Source of the DNA: Gelidibacter algens
Lineage (GTDB): Bacteria > Bacteroidota > Bacteroidia > Flavobacteriales > Flavobacteriaceae
DNA: 64,000 bases
Assembly (NCBI RefSeq): GCF_001678675.1
Contig: NZ_LZRN01000016.1
Coordinates: 16,107-80,106 of the forward strand
Direction of reading: 5' to 3'
The notes under the pieces are model-generated. The model ran no database searches and was not told the origin of the DNA. It saw only the letters and a list, made by a program, of their open reading frames with translations. Below are positions 27,260-35,841 of the stretch, piece after piece. The position numbers and the translations under genes were made by a program. How positions within the stretch are numbered: the first letter of the stretch is position 1; each line of letters opens with the position of its first letter.

Positions 27260-28560
27260 GTAAGTTCTTAAATATATTTTTAGAATTTAAACTAACTATA
27301 TTGTGGCTCTTAATTATCACAATAGGGGGTATGTTTGGTGGATTTATCATTGCAAGTGTGTTATGCATGCCGATATTGATATCTGATAAGCCTCTATTCA
27401 AAATCGAAACATTATTTGGGCTCTTTATTGTTATATTCTTTTTAGGTGACAATTTTGAAGGTGTCTTTAGTTTTACTCAAAACCTGAGATTTGTAATTTT
27501 GGCTATTAGTTTATTCGTACTATTAAAATTTGAGCTTTTTCAGTCTAACGTCGCAAAATTTATTTTGCCGTTCAGTATTGTGATAACATTGATTACCATT
27601 GCCGTTTCTCCATTAGGAATTCAGGCTGCCTCAAGAGGTTTAAGCTATTTTTTAGTGGCTTTAGTAATGTTTAAATCTGTCCAATTATTAGTAGCGCATG
27701 ATGCGAAGCGTTTTTATGATCTTATTATTACGGTATTACTCCTCTATTTTAGTGTGACGCTGTTATTGTTATTTGTTCCTTTTCTCGGTGACGTCTATAT
27801 TAATGAGCGTTTTAATGGCTTGATGGGTAATCCTAACGGACTGGGCTTTGTGGCCATGTTTTCGTATGCTGTTATTGACATCATCAGAAGAAAAAATCAA
27901 ACCTCCTTTAGTCCTCATTTTTTTACAGCATTTAAAATAGTACTTATTGGTTTGGTAATACTGACGGCTTCGCGTACAGCATTATTTAGCGTTTTAATCT
28001 ATGAAATCACCTTAAGACTTTTAAAGTACAAATTTCTTTTAGCGGTAGTGCTTTTAGCTATGATTTATATATATGGAATTAGTGCTACCTTAAGTACGGA
28101 GGCCATCGTGGAGTCTCTTGGTTTATCTGAGTATTTAAGAATAGATAGTTTAGATGATGCTAGTGGGCGTACAGAGGTATGGGCTGTAGCTCTAGATGAA
28201 ATACAAAATCAACCCTGGTTCGGTAAAGGGATGCTCTATGATAATTATTTTATAAATGATTTTGCTGATCGCTATATAGGGGAACCAAGAGCAAGGCATT
28301 GGTATGGCATTTGGAATTCTTATTTGAGTCTTTTGCTAAATGTTGGTATTATTGGCCTACTAGGGTTTGCTTTTTTTTGGTATAAAATGTATGCCTTAAG
28401 TCAAATGAGAATTGTTAGAGTAGCATTTTTAATGATGTGTTTGTTTTCAGCAGTTTCAGAATCTTGGATGGCAGCCTCAATGAATGCCTATATGCCCATG
28501 GTTTTTTTATGCTGGGCCTTACAGATTTATAACCCCAAACCTCGTGAAATAAGTTTATGA
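27256..28560 (+). CDS. O-antigen ligase/polymerase-like membrane protein (Wzy)
   Basis: 434 residues with 10-12 membrane segments and a large periplasmic loop near residues 285-350. The Wzy/WaaL signature elements are present: RFNGLMGNPNGLGF, TASRTALFSV, and the loop DDASGRTEVWAVALDEIQNQ followed by GKGMLYDN. It would join flipped repeat units into polymer. The TTG at 27256 overlaps the previous stop and keeps the first membrane helix; the first ATG (27331) would remove 25 residues of it. The last four bases overlap the start of the next gene (ATGA). Confidence 0.87.
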   Translation: MSKFLNIFLEFKLTILWLLIITIGGMFGGFIIASVLCMPILISDKPLFKIETLFGLFIVIFFLGDNFEGVFSFTQNLRFVILAISLFVLLKFELFQSNVAKFILPFSIVITLITIAVSPLGIQAASRGLSYFLVALVMFKSVQLLVAHDAKRFYDLIITVLLLYFSVTLLLLFVPFLGDVYINERFNGLMGNPNGLGFVAMFSYAVIDIIRRKNQTSFSPHFFTAFKIVLIGLVILTASRTALFSVLIYEITLRLLKYKFLLAVVLLAMIYIYGISATLSTEAIVESLGLSEYLRIDSLDDASGRTEVWAVALDEIQNQPWFGKGMLYDNYFINDFADRYIGEPRARHWYGIWNSYLSLLLNVGIIGLLGFAFFWYKMYALSQMRIVRVAFLMMCLFSAVSESWMAASMNAYMPMVFLCWALQIYNPKPREISL

Positions 28561-29594
28561 ATATTTTAGTTTTGTATACACGATTGACAGGATATTGGCT
28601 GGCCTGCATGAGAAAAGACCATGAGCTAAATGCTAATATTTACTTAGTTTTTAGAACACCACCTAGTAAAGATGCGCCTTTTACAATAGAAAGCGAAGCA
28701 GGAATTGAAATATGCGATTACAGTCCTGAGCGCATGAATGAAATACAAACTCAGATATCAAACTTTCAACCTAAGGTGGTATATATATCAGGTTGGTCCA
28801 ATAAAAATTATTTAAGGATTGCTAAATTTTATAAAGCTAAAGGATTACCTGTAGTTACAGGTATGGACAACCAATGGCTGGGGAGTTTAAAACAGCGCGT
28901 GGCTTCTGTTTTTAGTTTTTGGTTTATAAGTCGCCATGTTTCACATATTTGGGTGCCCGGAAAACCTCAGTATTATTATGCTCGCAAACTCGGGTTTAAA
29001 CCGCAGCATATTCTTTCTGGTTTGTATTGTGCAGATGAGTCTCTATTTAAAAATATAGCACAGCATGAACATGTAAAACAATTAATTTTTGTAGGTCGGA
29101 TTGTTGATCATAAAGGAGTTAAGGAGTTGTTTGAAGTTATTGAAGAATTGATTTCATCCAATCAATTTAGATTGAAGTTGCATATTATTGGAAGTGGCCC
29201 TTTAGAACATCTAATACCCAAACACAAAAATATCAAACACACGTCATTTGTAGCCCCAGATAAATTACCTCAGTTATTAAGCAATGCGGGGACTTTTATA
29301 TTACCCAGTCTTTATGAAGCTTGGGGTGTTGTGGTGCATGAGGCTGCATTGTCTGGGCTACCAATAATAACAACATATCAATGTGGAGCAGGAACAGATT
29401 TGGTGATTGATCATTTTAATGGTTTTAAATATGATGCAACTAACAAAGTGGATTTAAAAACGATTTTATTAAAAGTTACGGAACAAAGTGCGGATGATTA
29501 TTTTAAAATGTCTGCCAACAGTAAGTTTTTGGGGTCTAAGATTAATTTAATCAATTGGTCAGCTCAAATAAATACTTTGAAAAACTATAATTAA
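28557..29594 (+). CDS. glycosyltransferase family 4
   Basis: A 345-residue GT-B enzyme coupled to the polymerase gene by an ATGA overlap. Motifs: LIFVGRIVDHKGVKELFEVI, LHIIGSGPLEHLI, and LYEAWGVVVHEAALSGLPII, where the usual second Glu of E-x7-E is kept. The N-terminal half has KVVYISGWSNKNYL and the GMDNQWLGS segment. The linkage made is unknown. Confidence 0.91.
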   Translation: MNILVLYTRLTGYWLACMRKDHELNANIYLVFRTPPSKDAPFTIESEAGIEICDYSPERMNEIQTQISNFQPKVVYISGWSNKNYLRIAKFYKAKGLPVVTGMDNQWLGSLKQRVASVFSFWFISRHVSHIWVPGKPQYYYARKLGFKPQHILSGLYCADESLFKNIAQHEHVKQLIFVGRIVDHKGVKELFEVIEELISSNQFRLKLHIIGSGPLEHLIPKHKNIKHTSFVAPDKLPQLLSNAGTFILPSLYEAWGVVVHEAALSGLPIITTYQCGAGTDLVIDHFNGFKYDATNKVDLKTILLKVTEQSADDYFKMSANSKFLGSKINLINWSAQINTLKNYN

Positions 29595-29636
29595 AGTGAA
29601 GGCGATTTTAAATATTAAATTAAAAAGCTTTAATAG

Positions 29637-30800
29637 TTGATAGTGAGTAGAGTGAAAGGAAATAGAAAAAAAGTATTAATTGTCATCGATTGGTTCCTGC
29701 CAGGGACTATGTCAGGTGGCCCCGTGAGATCGTATGCCAATTTAATTGAGCACCTTACGGATGAGTTCGAGTTTTTAGTGGTTACACGAGATTCTGATTT
29801 TGGATCGGACCGACCTTATGATACCGTTATTTCAAATACCTGGACGGAGTTTAATGACTATACCAAAGTATTTTATTTATCCAATGACAACGTTAAAAGA
29901 GAATTTTTAAAGGAGTTATTTCAAAATACAGAATTTGATATTGCTTATATTAATGGTATTTATAGTTGGTATTTTTCAATACTACCAATTATCCTATTAA
30001 AACCATTAGGGAAAGCAATAATTGTATCAGCACGAGGGATGTTAAATCCGCAAGCCTTTTCCGTAAAAGGCTTTAAAAAGAAGTCGTTTTTGAAAATTGC
30101 AAGTGTTTTCAAACTATACAATAATGTAAGTTTTCATGCCACCAATGCCGATGAGGCAAGTTTTATAAAATCTATTATTGGTGATAAAACTTTGGTGCAG
30201 ATTGCACCCAATTTGCCAAGGAAACTAAGACCTAGTTTTCAACAAAGAACTCAGAAGCAAAACCCTGTTAGTTTTATTAATTTGGCAAGAGTATCTGTTG
30301 AAAAGGGAACTTTAATAATGCTAAAGACCCTTAGCAATATAGAACAACCATTAAAATTGGATCTCTATGGCCCCATTCACGATGAAGTTTATTGGACGCA
30401 ATGTCAAACTGTAATATCCCAATTACCAAAACATATCAATGTGACCTATAAAGGTGTTTTGCCGAGTGAAAAAATACCAGAGACCTTGACTGATTATGAT
30501 TTTTTTGTTTTGCTTTCAGAAGGCGAAAATTTCGGTCACGCTATTATTGAGGCTCTTTCTAGTGGGCTCCCTGTTTTAATATCAGATAAAACACCTTGGA
30601 AAGCGTTAGAATCTAAATTGATAGGCTGGGATGTTGATATTAAAAACCAATACGATATTATTAAAGCATTTAATGAGGCCATTAAAATGTCTGAAATCGA
30701 ATATTCAAAATGTTCTAAAGCAGCATTTGAGTATGCTGAAGCATTTATTGATAACCCAGAAGTTCTAAAACAAAATAAAGCCTTATTTTTGAACGCTTAA
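29637..30800 (+). CDS. glycosyltransferase family 4
   Basis: About 387 residues from a TTG at 29637; the exact start is uncertain because TTG and GTG candidates crowd together, and the conserved part begins KKVLIVIDWFLPGTMSGGPV. GT4 features: SARGMLNPQAFSVKGFKK (common in capsule GT4 enzymes), FINLARVSVEKGTLIMLKTL, and the donor motif LSEGENFGHAIIEALSSGLP. It is the last glycosyltransferase of the AT-rich block; a 119-base gap follows. Confidence 0.9.
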   Translation: MIVSRVKGNRKKVLIVIDWFLPGTMSGGPVRSYANLIEHLTDEFEFLVVTRDSDFGSDRPYDTVISNTWTEFNDYTKVFYLSNDNVKREFLKELFQNTEFDIAYINGIYSWYFSILPIILLKPLGKAIIVSARGMLNPQAFSVKGFKKKSFLKIASVFKLYNNVSFHATNADEASFIKSIIGDKTLVQIAPNLPRKLRPSFQQRTQKQNPVSFINLARVSVEKGTLIMLKTLSNIEQPLKLDLYGPIHDEVYWTQCQTVISQLPKHINVTYKGVLPSEKIPETLTDYDFFVLLSEGENFGHAIIEALSSGLPVLISDKTPWKALESKLIGWDVDIKNQYDIIKAFNEAIKMSEIEYSKCSKAAFEYAEAFIDNPEVLKQNKALFLNA

Positions 30801-30919
30801 AAACATAACATGATCCTAGCTTGCTGGCAGTTTTATCAGTTAAGGGAATGATCCCTGGAGAACTTCATCTGCATACCGACAGGCAGGCGTAACAATTAGA
30901 AAAAACAATTAAAAAACAT

Positions 30920-31867
30920 ATGAAACGCATTTTAATTACAGGAGGCGCAGGATTTGTAGGCTCGCATTTGTGTGAACGTCTACTCAAGGAGGGCAATGAA
31001 GTCATTTGCTTGGACAATTATTTTACAGGCTCGAAAAAGAATATTGAGCATTTGATGGATAACCACTATTTTGAATTAGTGCGGCATGATGTGATCAATC
31101 CGTATATGATTGAAGTGGATGAGATTTATAATATGGCCTGTCCCGCATCCCCAGTCCATTACCAATACAACCCGATAAAGACAATCAAGACCTCGGTCAT
31201 GGGTGCCATCAATATGCTGGGACTTGCAAAACGTGTCAAGGCTAAAATATTACAGGCTTCCACCAGCGAAGTTTATGGGGATCCTGCGGTTCACCCACAA
31301 CCAGAAACCTATTGGGGCAATGTCAACCCTATTGGTTTACGCTCCTGCTATGATGAGGGCAAACGCTGTGCGGAAACCTTGTTTATGGATTACCATATTC
31401 AAAATGATGTCAAAATTAAGATCATTCGCATCTTTAATACCTATGGGCCAAACATGAATCCAGGCGATGGTCGTGTGGTTTCTAATTTTATCGTACAAGC
31501 TTTAAAAGGTGAGGACATTACTATTTTTGGTGACGGTACGCAAACCCGAAGTTTTCAATATGTCGATGATTTAGTGGAAGGGACTATCCGGATGATGAAC
31601 AGTAGGGATGGCTTTGTAGGTCCTGTCAATATTGGGAATCCTAGCGAGTTTACCATGCTGGAACTGGCCAATAAAGTGATTGAACTCACCAATTCCAAAT
31701 CAAAATTAGTGTATCTGCCGTTACCACAAGATGATCCCTTACAACGCAAACCTGTCATCGATTTAGCGAAAAAGGAACTCAACGGATGGGAGCCGAAAGT
31801 ACAATTGGAGGAAGGATTGACAACGACGATTGGGTATTTTGATAGGTTGCTTCGGACGACTGATTAA
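30920..31867 (+). CDS. UDP-glucuronate decarboxylase (UDP-xylose synthase)
   Basis: 315-residue extended SDR enzyme that decarboxylates UDP-glucuronate to UDP-xylose, using the product of ugd. It shows [15 protein letters not shown], the highly characteristic [28 protein letters not shown], and Tyr144/Lys148 in SCYDEGKR, all diagnostic for UXS. The base composition is less AT-rich than the preceding glycosyltransferases and like ugd and gmd. Xylose or a xylose-derived residue is therefore a likely part of the polymer. Confidence 0.96.
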   Translation: MKRILITGGAGFVGSHLCERLLKEGNEVICLDNYFTGSKKNIEHLMDNHYFELVRHDVINPYMIEVDEIYNMACPASPVHYQYNPIKTIKTSVMGAINMLGLAKRVKAKILQASTSEVYGDPAVHPQPETYWGNVNPIGLRSCYDEGKRCAETLFMDYHIQNDVKIKIIRIFNTYGPNMNPGDGRVVSNFIVQALKGEDITIFGDGTQTRSFQYVDDLVEGTIRMMNSRDGFVGPVNIGNPSEFTMLELANKVIELTNSKSKLVYLPLPQDDPLQRKPVIDLAKKELNGWEPKVQLEEGLTTTIGYFDRLLRTTD

Positions 31868-32112
31868 ATAGGAATTAAGCATGCCCTTCCGTAGCTATGG
31901 CGAAGGCGGGTATCAAGAATCAAGAATCAAGTATTAAGATTTGAGAATCAGGAATTGATCTTGGCCGTTCTTAGCCTTAATGGACCTGCCTGACAGCGGA
32001 TAGGGGCGGGTGTTACGTATTAAGCTTAATGTGGTGAGATCCTGAAGCTCTAGGTTTTCTAAATTTTAACCGATCAGCAATATCTTAGAAAAATTAATTA
32101 AAATAAATCAGT
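31868..32112. repeat. R4 elements and heptamer array after the UXS gene
   Basis: A short R4-like element (CCCTTCCGTAGC...GCGAAGGCGGG, 31883-31910) is followed by a heptamer array of AATCAAG-type units (31911-31956) and a second R4-like piece (GACCTGCCTGACAGCGGATA, 31984-32003, continuing to GGGGCGGG). The same kinds of blocks surround wlbA, wlbB and cysQ. 32013-32112 shows nothing. Confidence 0.75.
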
Positions 32113-32295
32113 ATTGCCCGGTTAAACACCATATGATGTCCCTACGGGACATTGACCTAATTGTGCTTTTCTGATTACCAATATTTTGTTCCCCTGGGAC
32201 TATATGCCGTTAGGTATTTAATATGGGTAACTAAATAGAACCCCTGCAAAGGCTAGTCCCGTAGGGACTAAATATAGAATGAGGTTTCCCGGAAT
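32113..32295. mobile_element. MITE-like element with imperfect terminal inverted repeats
   Basis: The two ends can be paired as imperfect inverted repeats of about 38 bases: the left end reads ATTGCCCGGTTAAACACC and continues to GTCCCTACGGGAC, and the right end, read on the other strand, begins ATTCCGGGAAACCTCATT and continues to the same GTCCCTACGGGAC. The palindromic GTCCCTACGGGAC core is exact at both ends (near 32138 and 32259). No open reading frame lies between them. This fits a non-coding, transposase-dependent element, but no target-site duplication was established. Confidence 0.5.
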
Positions 32296-32362
32296 CATGT
32301 ATTACTTTTATCGGACACCAATAACAATAAATAATAAATAATAATTTATAAGGAACATACTC

Positions 32363-32911
32363 TTGAAAACCGATCTTTCTAAATACAATAACAGTTGGTA
32401 TCAACCAGGCTCTATGGTGAAGCGCTTGCTGTGGTATGTTGTTAATGAGCTGTTTTTACGTAATCCGTTGAATATGTCATCTGGGCTTAAAATTTTTTGG
32501 CTGCGTCTGTTTGGAGCCACCATCGGAAATGGGGTAGTGGTCAAACCGCACATCAACATCAAATATCCTTGGAAATTAACGGTGGGCAGTCATTGCTGGA
32601 TAGGGGAAGGCGTTTGGATCGATAATTTGGATCAGGTGACTCTTGAAGATCATGTCTGCATCTCACAAGGTGCATCTTTAATTTGTGGCAATCACAACTA
32701 TAAAACATCCGCTTTTGAATTAATGATTGCCCCAATTGTTTTGAAAGAAGGCAGTTGGGTTGGTGCCAAAAGTAGTGTTGGTCCGGGCGTGGTTTTTGAA
32801 AGTCACGCAGTGTTATCGTTAGGTTCCGTGGCCACTGGACATTTAGAAGCGTATGGCATTTATCGCGGTAATCCTGCTATTAAGATTAAAGAACGAACAT
32901 TCATAAAATAG
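32363..32911 (+). CDS. WcaF-like hexapeptide acetyltransferase
   Basis: 182 residues of the colanic-acid WcaF type of left-handed beta-helix O-acetyltransferases. The start KTDLSKYNNSWYQPGSMVKR is characteristic, followed by IGNGVVVKPHINIKYPWKLTVG, the active-site HNYKTSAFELM region and a short C-terminal YGIYRGNPAIKIKER. The start is a TTG at 32363 with an AAGGA 8-12 bases upstream; no in-frame ATG would preserve the family N-terminus. The next gene starts one base after the stop. Confidence 0.9.
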   Translation: MKTDLSKYNNSWYQPGSMVKRLLWYVVNELFLRNPLNMSSGLKIFWLRLFGATIGNGVVVKPHINIKYPWKLTVGSHCWIGEGVWIDNLDQVTLEDHVCISQGASLICGNHNYKTSAFELMIAPIVLKEGSWVGAKSSVGPGVVFESHAVLSLGSVATGHLEAYGIYRGNPAIKIKERTFIK

Positions 32912-32912
32912 A

Positions 32913-33668
32913 ATGAAAATAACAATTATCACCGCCACCTATAACAGCGCCAGGACTTTGGAAGTTTGCATGGACTCTGTGCTGCAGCAAACCTTTAAGG
33001 AGATCGAGTATATTATTATTGATGGCGGCTCTACGGATGGTACTTTGGATGTAATCTCCTCCAAAGCTAAAAACAACCTGAATATCGTTTATAGTTCTGA
33101 ACCTGACAAAGGAATTTATGATGCCTTAAATAAAGGGATTGCCAAAGCTACTGGAGACGTGATCGGTTTTGTCCATTCGGATGATTTTCTAGCAGACCAT
33201 CAGGTCATTTTAAAAATTGCGGAAGCTTTTGAGACGGACGACGTAGACGGTGTTTATGGAAATCTGCATTATGTGCAATTTGATGACACTGAAAAAATTG
33301 TACGCAATTGGATCAGTCAGCCATTTTTGCCCAAACTATTGACACGGGGGTGGATGCCAGCACACCCTACCTTATTCTTAAAAAGCGAAGTGTATCGAAA
33401 CTACGGGCAATTTAATTTGGAGTATCGCATTGCAGCAGACTATGATTTTGTGCTACGGGTATTTCAGCAAGCACATCATAAGTTTACCTACTTACCATTG
33501 ACCATCACTAAAATGAGAGTGGGAGGTGCCAGCAATAGAAGTCTTAAGAATCTTGTACAAAAAACAAGGGAAGATTATAAGGCTCTGATAACCAATAAAA
33601 TTGGGTTTCCTATAAAGGTCGTGCTTCACAAAAATCTTTCAAAATTGCCACAATGGTTTACCAAATGA
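32913..33668 (+). CDS. glycosyltransferase family 2 (WcaA/WcaE-like)
   Basis: 251-residue GT-A enzyme. It starts MKITIITATYNSARTLEVCMDS, has YIIIDGGSTDGTLD and FVHSDDFLADH, and the motif PAHPTLFLKSEVYRNYG with AADYDFVLRVF, typical of the short WcaE-type GT2 group. It is cotranscribed with the WcaF-like acetyltransferase before it. Transfer of one sugar of the repeat unit is likely; specificity unknown. Confidence 0.92.
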   Translation: MKITIITATYNSARTLEVCMDSVLQQTFKEIEYIIIDGGSTDGTLDVISSKAKNNLNIVYSSEPDKGIYDALNKGIAKATGDVIGFVHSDDFLADHQVILKIAEAFETDDVDGVYGNLHYVQFDDTEKIVRNWISQPFLPKLLTRGWMPAHPTLFLKSEVYRNYGQFNLEYRIAADYDFVLRVFQQAHHKFTYLPLTITKMRVGGASNRSLKNLVQKTREDYKALITNKIGFPIKVVLHKNLSKLPQWFTK

Positions 33669-33789
33669 TTCGTGGTTGAGTGACCTAATTTAATCATTAG
33701 CGTTAACAGGGTATAAAATAAAGGTTATATTATGGCGATTTAACGCGCTGAAAATCAATCAATATCGATAGTATTGATATAAATAAATA

Positions 33790-33819
33790 TTGGATTTTAA
33801 CACATTACGTGTATCTTTG
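33790..33819 (+). promoter_or_regulatory. Bacteroidota-type promoter for the wecA-like/wza/wzc unit
   Basis: TTG at 33790-33792 and TATCTTTG at 33812-33819 are separated by 19 bases, which matches the -33 TTG / -7 TAnnTTTG consensus for the Bacteroidota primary sigma factor. Transcription would start near 33826, about 45 bases before the ATG at 33871. It is one of the two best promoters in the window and implies that the export genes can be expressed separately from the upstream sugar genes. Confidence 0.72.
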
Positions 33820-33870
33820 CAAAAATTTGGCGCAGCATTTTAGCCAATGGTACTCAAACTTATATAACAC

Positions 33871-34995
33871 ATGATTCAAGAACTTCTAGCCTATTTTAAT
33901 CCCTTGGATTATTTGGGAATATGGTTATTTACAGCTTTTATTTTAGCGTTTTTTGTGTCGTGGAGTACCTTTCCTGCCATTTTTAAAGTGTCAGAAGCCA
34001 AGCAGCTTATGGATGAACCAAGTTCACGAAGCGTGCATGCCAGCAGAACGCCAAACTTGGGCGGGATTGGGATTTTCTTTAGTTTGGTGGTGGTCATTAC
34101 GACTTTTGGGGGCCTTTTGGATACTAAAATTTTACTATTGCTTTTGGGCGGGATGACCGTCCTTTTCTTTTTAGGCTTGAAGGATGATTTATTGATTTTA
34201 TCGCCTAAAAAGAAATTCATCGGGCAGCTGTTGGCCGCTTTGGTATTGATCATCTTTACCGATACCCGCATTATGGGGTTTTTTGGTATTTTTGGGATTA
34301 CCATCCTACCATATTGGTTTTCTGTGATCTTTACGCTATTTGTTTACATCTTGATCATTAATGCTTACAATTTGATTGACGGGGTGGATGGGTTGGCAGG
34401 GTCCTTGGCGTTATTTGCCTGTGCCGCCTTTAGCTATGTCTTCTTCAAAACAGAAGATGCCAGTATGATCACCATTGCCGTAGCAACCATTGGGTCATTA
34501 TTACCATTTCTTCGGTTGAATTTTTCTAAGAAAAATAAGATTTTTATGGGTGATACGGGATCAATGATCATTGGATTTCTTGTCGCTTTTTTTGTCGTCC
34601 GGTTTATCAGTGAGGCGCAAGTTGTTAGAACATCTACTTTTTACAAGTCAGCACCTGTTTTGGCGGTCGCGATTGTGTTCTTCCCGCTGTTGGATACGCT
34701 CCGTATTTTCTTTATCCGCTTGATCATTCATAAGACAAGTCCATTTAAAGCCGATAGGAACCACTTGCACCACTGCTATTTAAATCTTGGGTTTACGCAT
34801 GTCCACACCACCTTAGTTGTCGTCGTTATAAATATCCTTATTTTTATACTTGCCCTTTTGATTAAGGATATCGACATCCATTTGCAATTGCTAATCGTGT
34901 TGTGTGTGGGCTCATTTTTATATGGCAGTATCTTTATCTATTGCGGGCTATTTAAAATCAAAACCAATTCAAAAATGCCGGAACATGTTCGTTGA
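33871..34995 (+). CDS. undecaprenyl-phosphate sugar-1-phosphate transferase (WecA/MraY family)
   Basis: 374-residue polytopic enzyme that places the first sugar-1-phosphate (probably GlcNAc) on undecaprenyl phosphate. Motifs of the PNPT family: FLGLKDDLLILSPKKKF (DDxx), NAYNLIDGVDGLAGS, FMGDTGSMIIGF, and RNHLHHCYLNLG (the HxHH-type nucleotide loop). About 11 membrane segments. No WbaP/WcaJ-type initiating transferase occurs in the window, so this is the likely first enzyme of repeat-unit assembly. It has its own promoter and is followed by wza. Confidence 0.94.
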   Translation: MIQELLAYFNPLDYLGIWLFTAFILAFFVSWSTFPAIFKVSEAKQLMDEPSSRSVHASRTPNLGGIGIFFSLVVVITTFGGLLDTKILLLLLGGMTVLFFLGLKDDLLILSPKKKFIGQLLAALVLIIFTDTRIMGFFGIFGITILPYWFSVIFTLFVYILIINAYNLIDGVDGLAGSLALFACAAFSYVFFKTEDASMITIAVATIGSLLPFLRLNFSKKNKIFMGDTGSMIIGFLVAFFVVRFISEAQVVRTSTFYKSAPVLAVAIVFFPLLDTLRIFFIRLIIHKTSPFKADRNHLHHCYLNLGFTHVHTTLVVVVINILIFILALLIKDIDIHLQLLIVLCVGSFLYGSIFIYCGLFKIKTNSKMPEHVR

Positions 34996-35074
34996 TAGCA
35001 CGTCTTGTTAAAAATCCAATGTCTTTGCGGAATCTCCAACATGCCTAAACAATTCACTCTTTAAGATCATTTAA

Positions 35075-35839
35075 ATGAAACACATCTTTTACGCGCTTTT
35101 AACATTACTCGTGTTCAGTTCATGCGCAACAAAAAAAGAAATCCTTTATTTTCAGGACTCAGCGCAGTATAACAATACCCCCATTAGTTACATACGGCCT
35201 ACCATACAGCCCAATGATATTTTGAAGATTACCGTGGGTGCCCTGGTTGAGGAAGCCGCACGCCCCTATAACAGGATTGGTGCCGGGGCACAGCAGGGAG
35301 GTGGAAGCGTGGAGCTGATGAAACTTGAAGGGTATTTGGTGTCAGAAGATTACACCATTAATTTTCCGCAATTGGGAGAGCTCTCCATAAAAGGTAAAAC
35401 CACCCAACAATTTCAACAAGAATTGACGCAGCTTTTGGAAGAGGGTGGGCATCTGAAGAATCCAACAGTCAACGTGAGGTTGCTCAATGCCAAGGTGACC
35501 ATTTTGGGTGAAGTGGGGTCACCTGGGACCTATGATTTTACAGAAGAAAGCATCACGGTATTACAAGCCTTGGGTCTGGCAGGCGATTTGACCATTAATG
35601 GACAACGTGAAGACATCCTGTTGGTACGGGAAACCGAAGGGGTCTATAAAACCACCCATCTTGACTTGACCTCGGCAGAATTACTGACCAGCCCCTATTA
35701 TTTAATAAAACCCAACGACGTGATTGTGGTCAACCAAAACGGACCCAAAGTTAAGAGCGCTGGTTTTATTGGGAACCTGGGAACTTTACTTTCTGTATTT
35801 TCAATAATATTGAGCACTGTGCTAATAATAACAAGATAA
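35075..35839 (+). CDS. polysaccharide export outer-membrane lipoprotein (Wza-like)
   Basis: 254-residue lipoprotein: signal peptide with lipobox VFSSC and acylated Cys17, a Poly_export (PES) domain from about residue 45 (RPTIQPNDILKITVG ... YLVSEDYTINFPQLGELSIKG), one SLBB domain (AKVTILGEVGSPGTYDF), and a C-terminal hydrophobic helix (FIGNLGTLLSVFSIILS) as in other Bacteroidota Wza proteins. It would form the outer-membrane channel. wzc starts two bases after its stop, so the pair is one unit. Confidence 0.95.
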   Translation: MKHIFYALLTLLVFSSCATKKEILYFQDSAQYNNTPISYIRPTIQPNDILKITVGALVEEAARPYNRIGAGAQQGGGSVELMKLEGYLVSEDYTINFPQLGELSIKGKTTQQFQQELTQLLEEGGHLKNPTVNVRLLNAKVTILGEVGSPGTYDFTEESITVLQALGLAGDLTINGQREDILLVRETEGVYKTTHLDLTSAELLTSPYYLIKPNDVIVVNQNGPKVKSAGFIGNLGTLLSVFSIILSTVLIITR

Positions 35840-35841
35840 GA

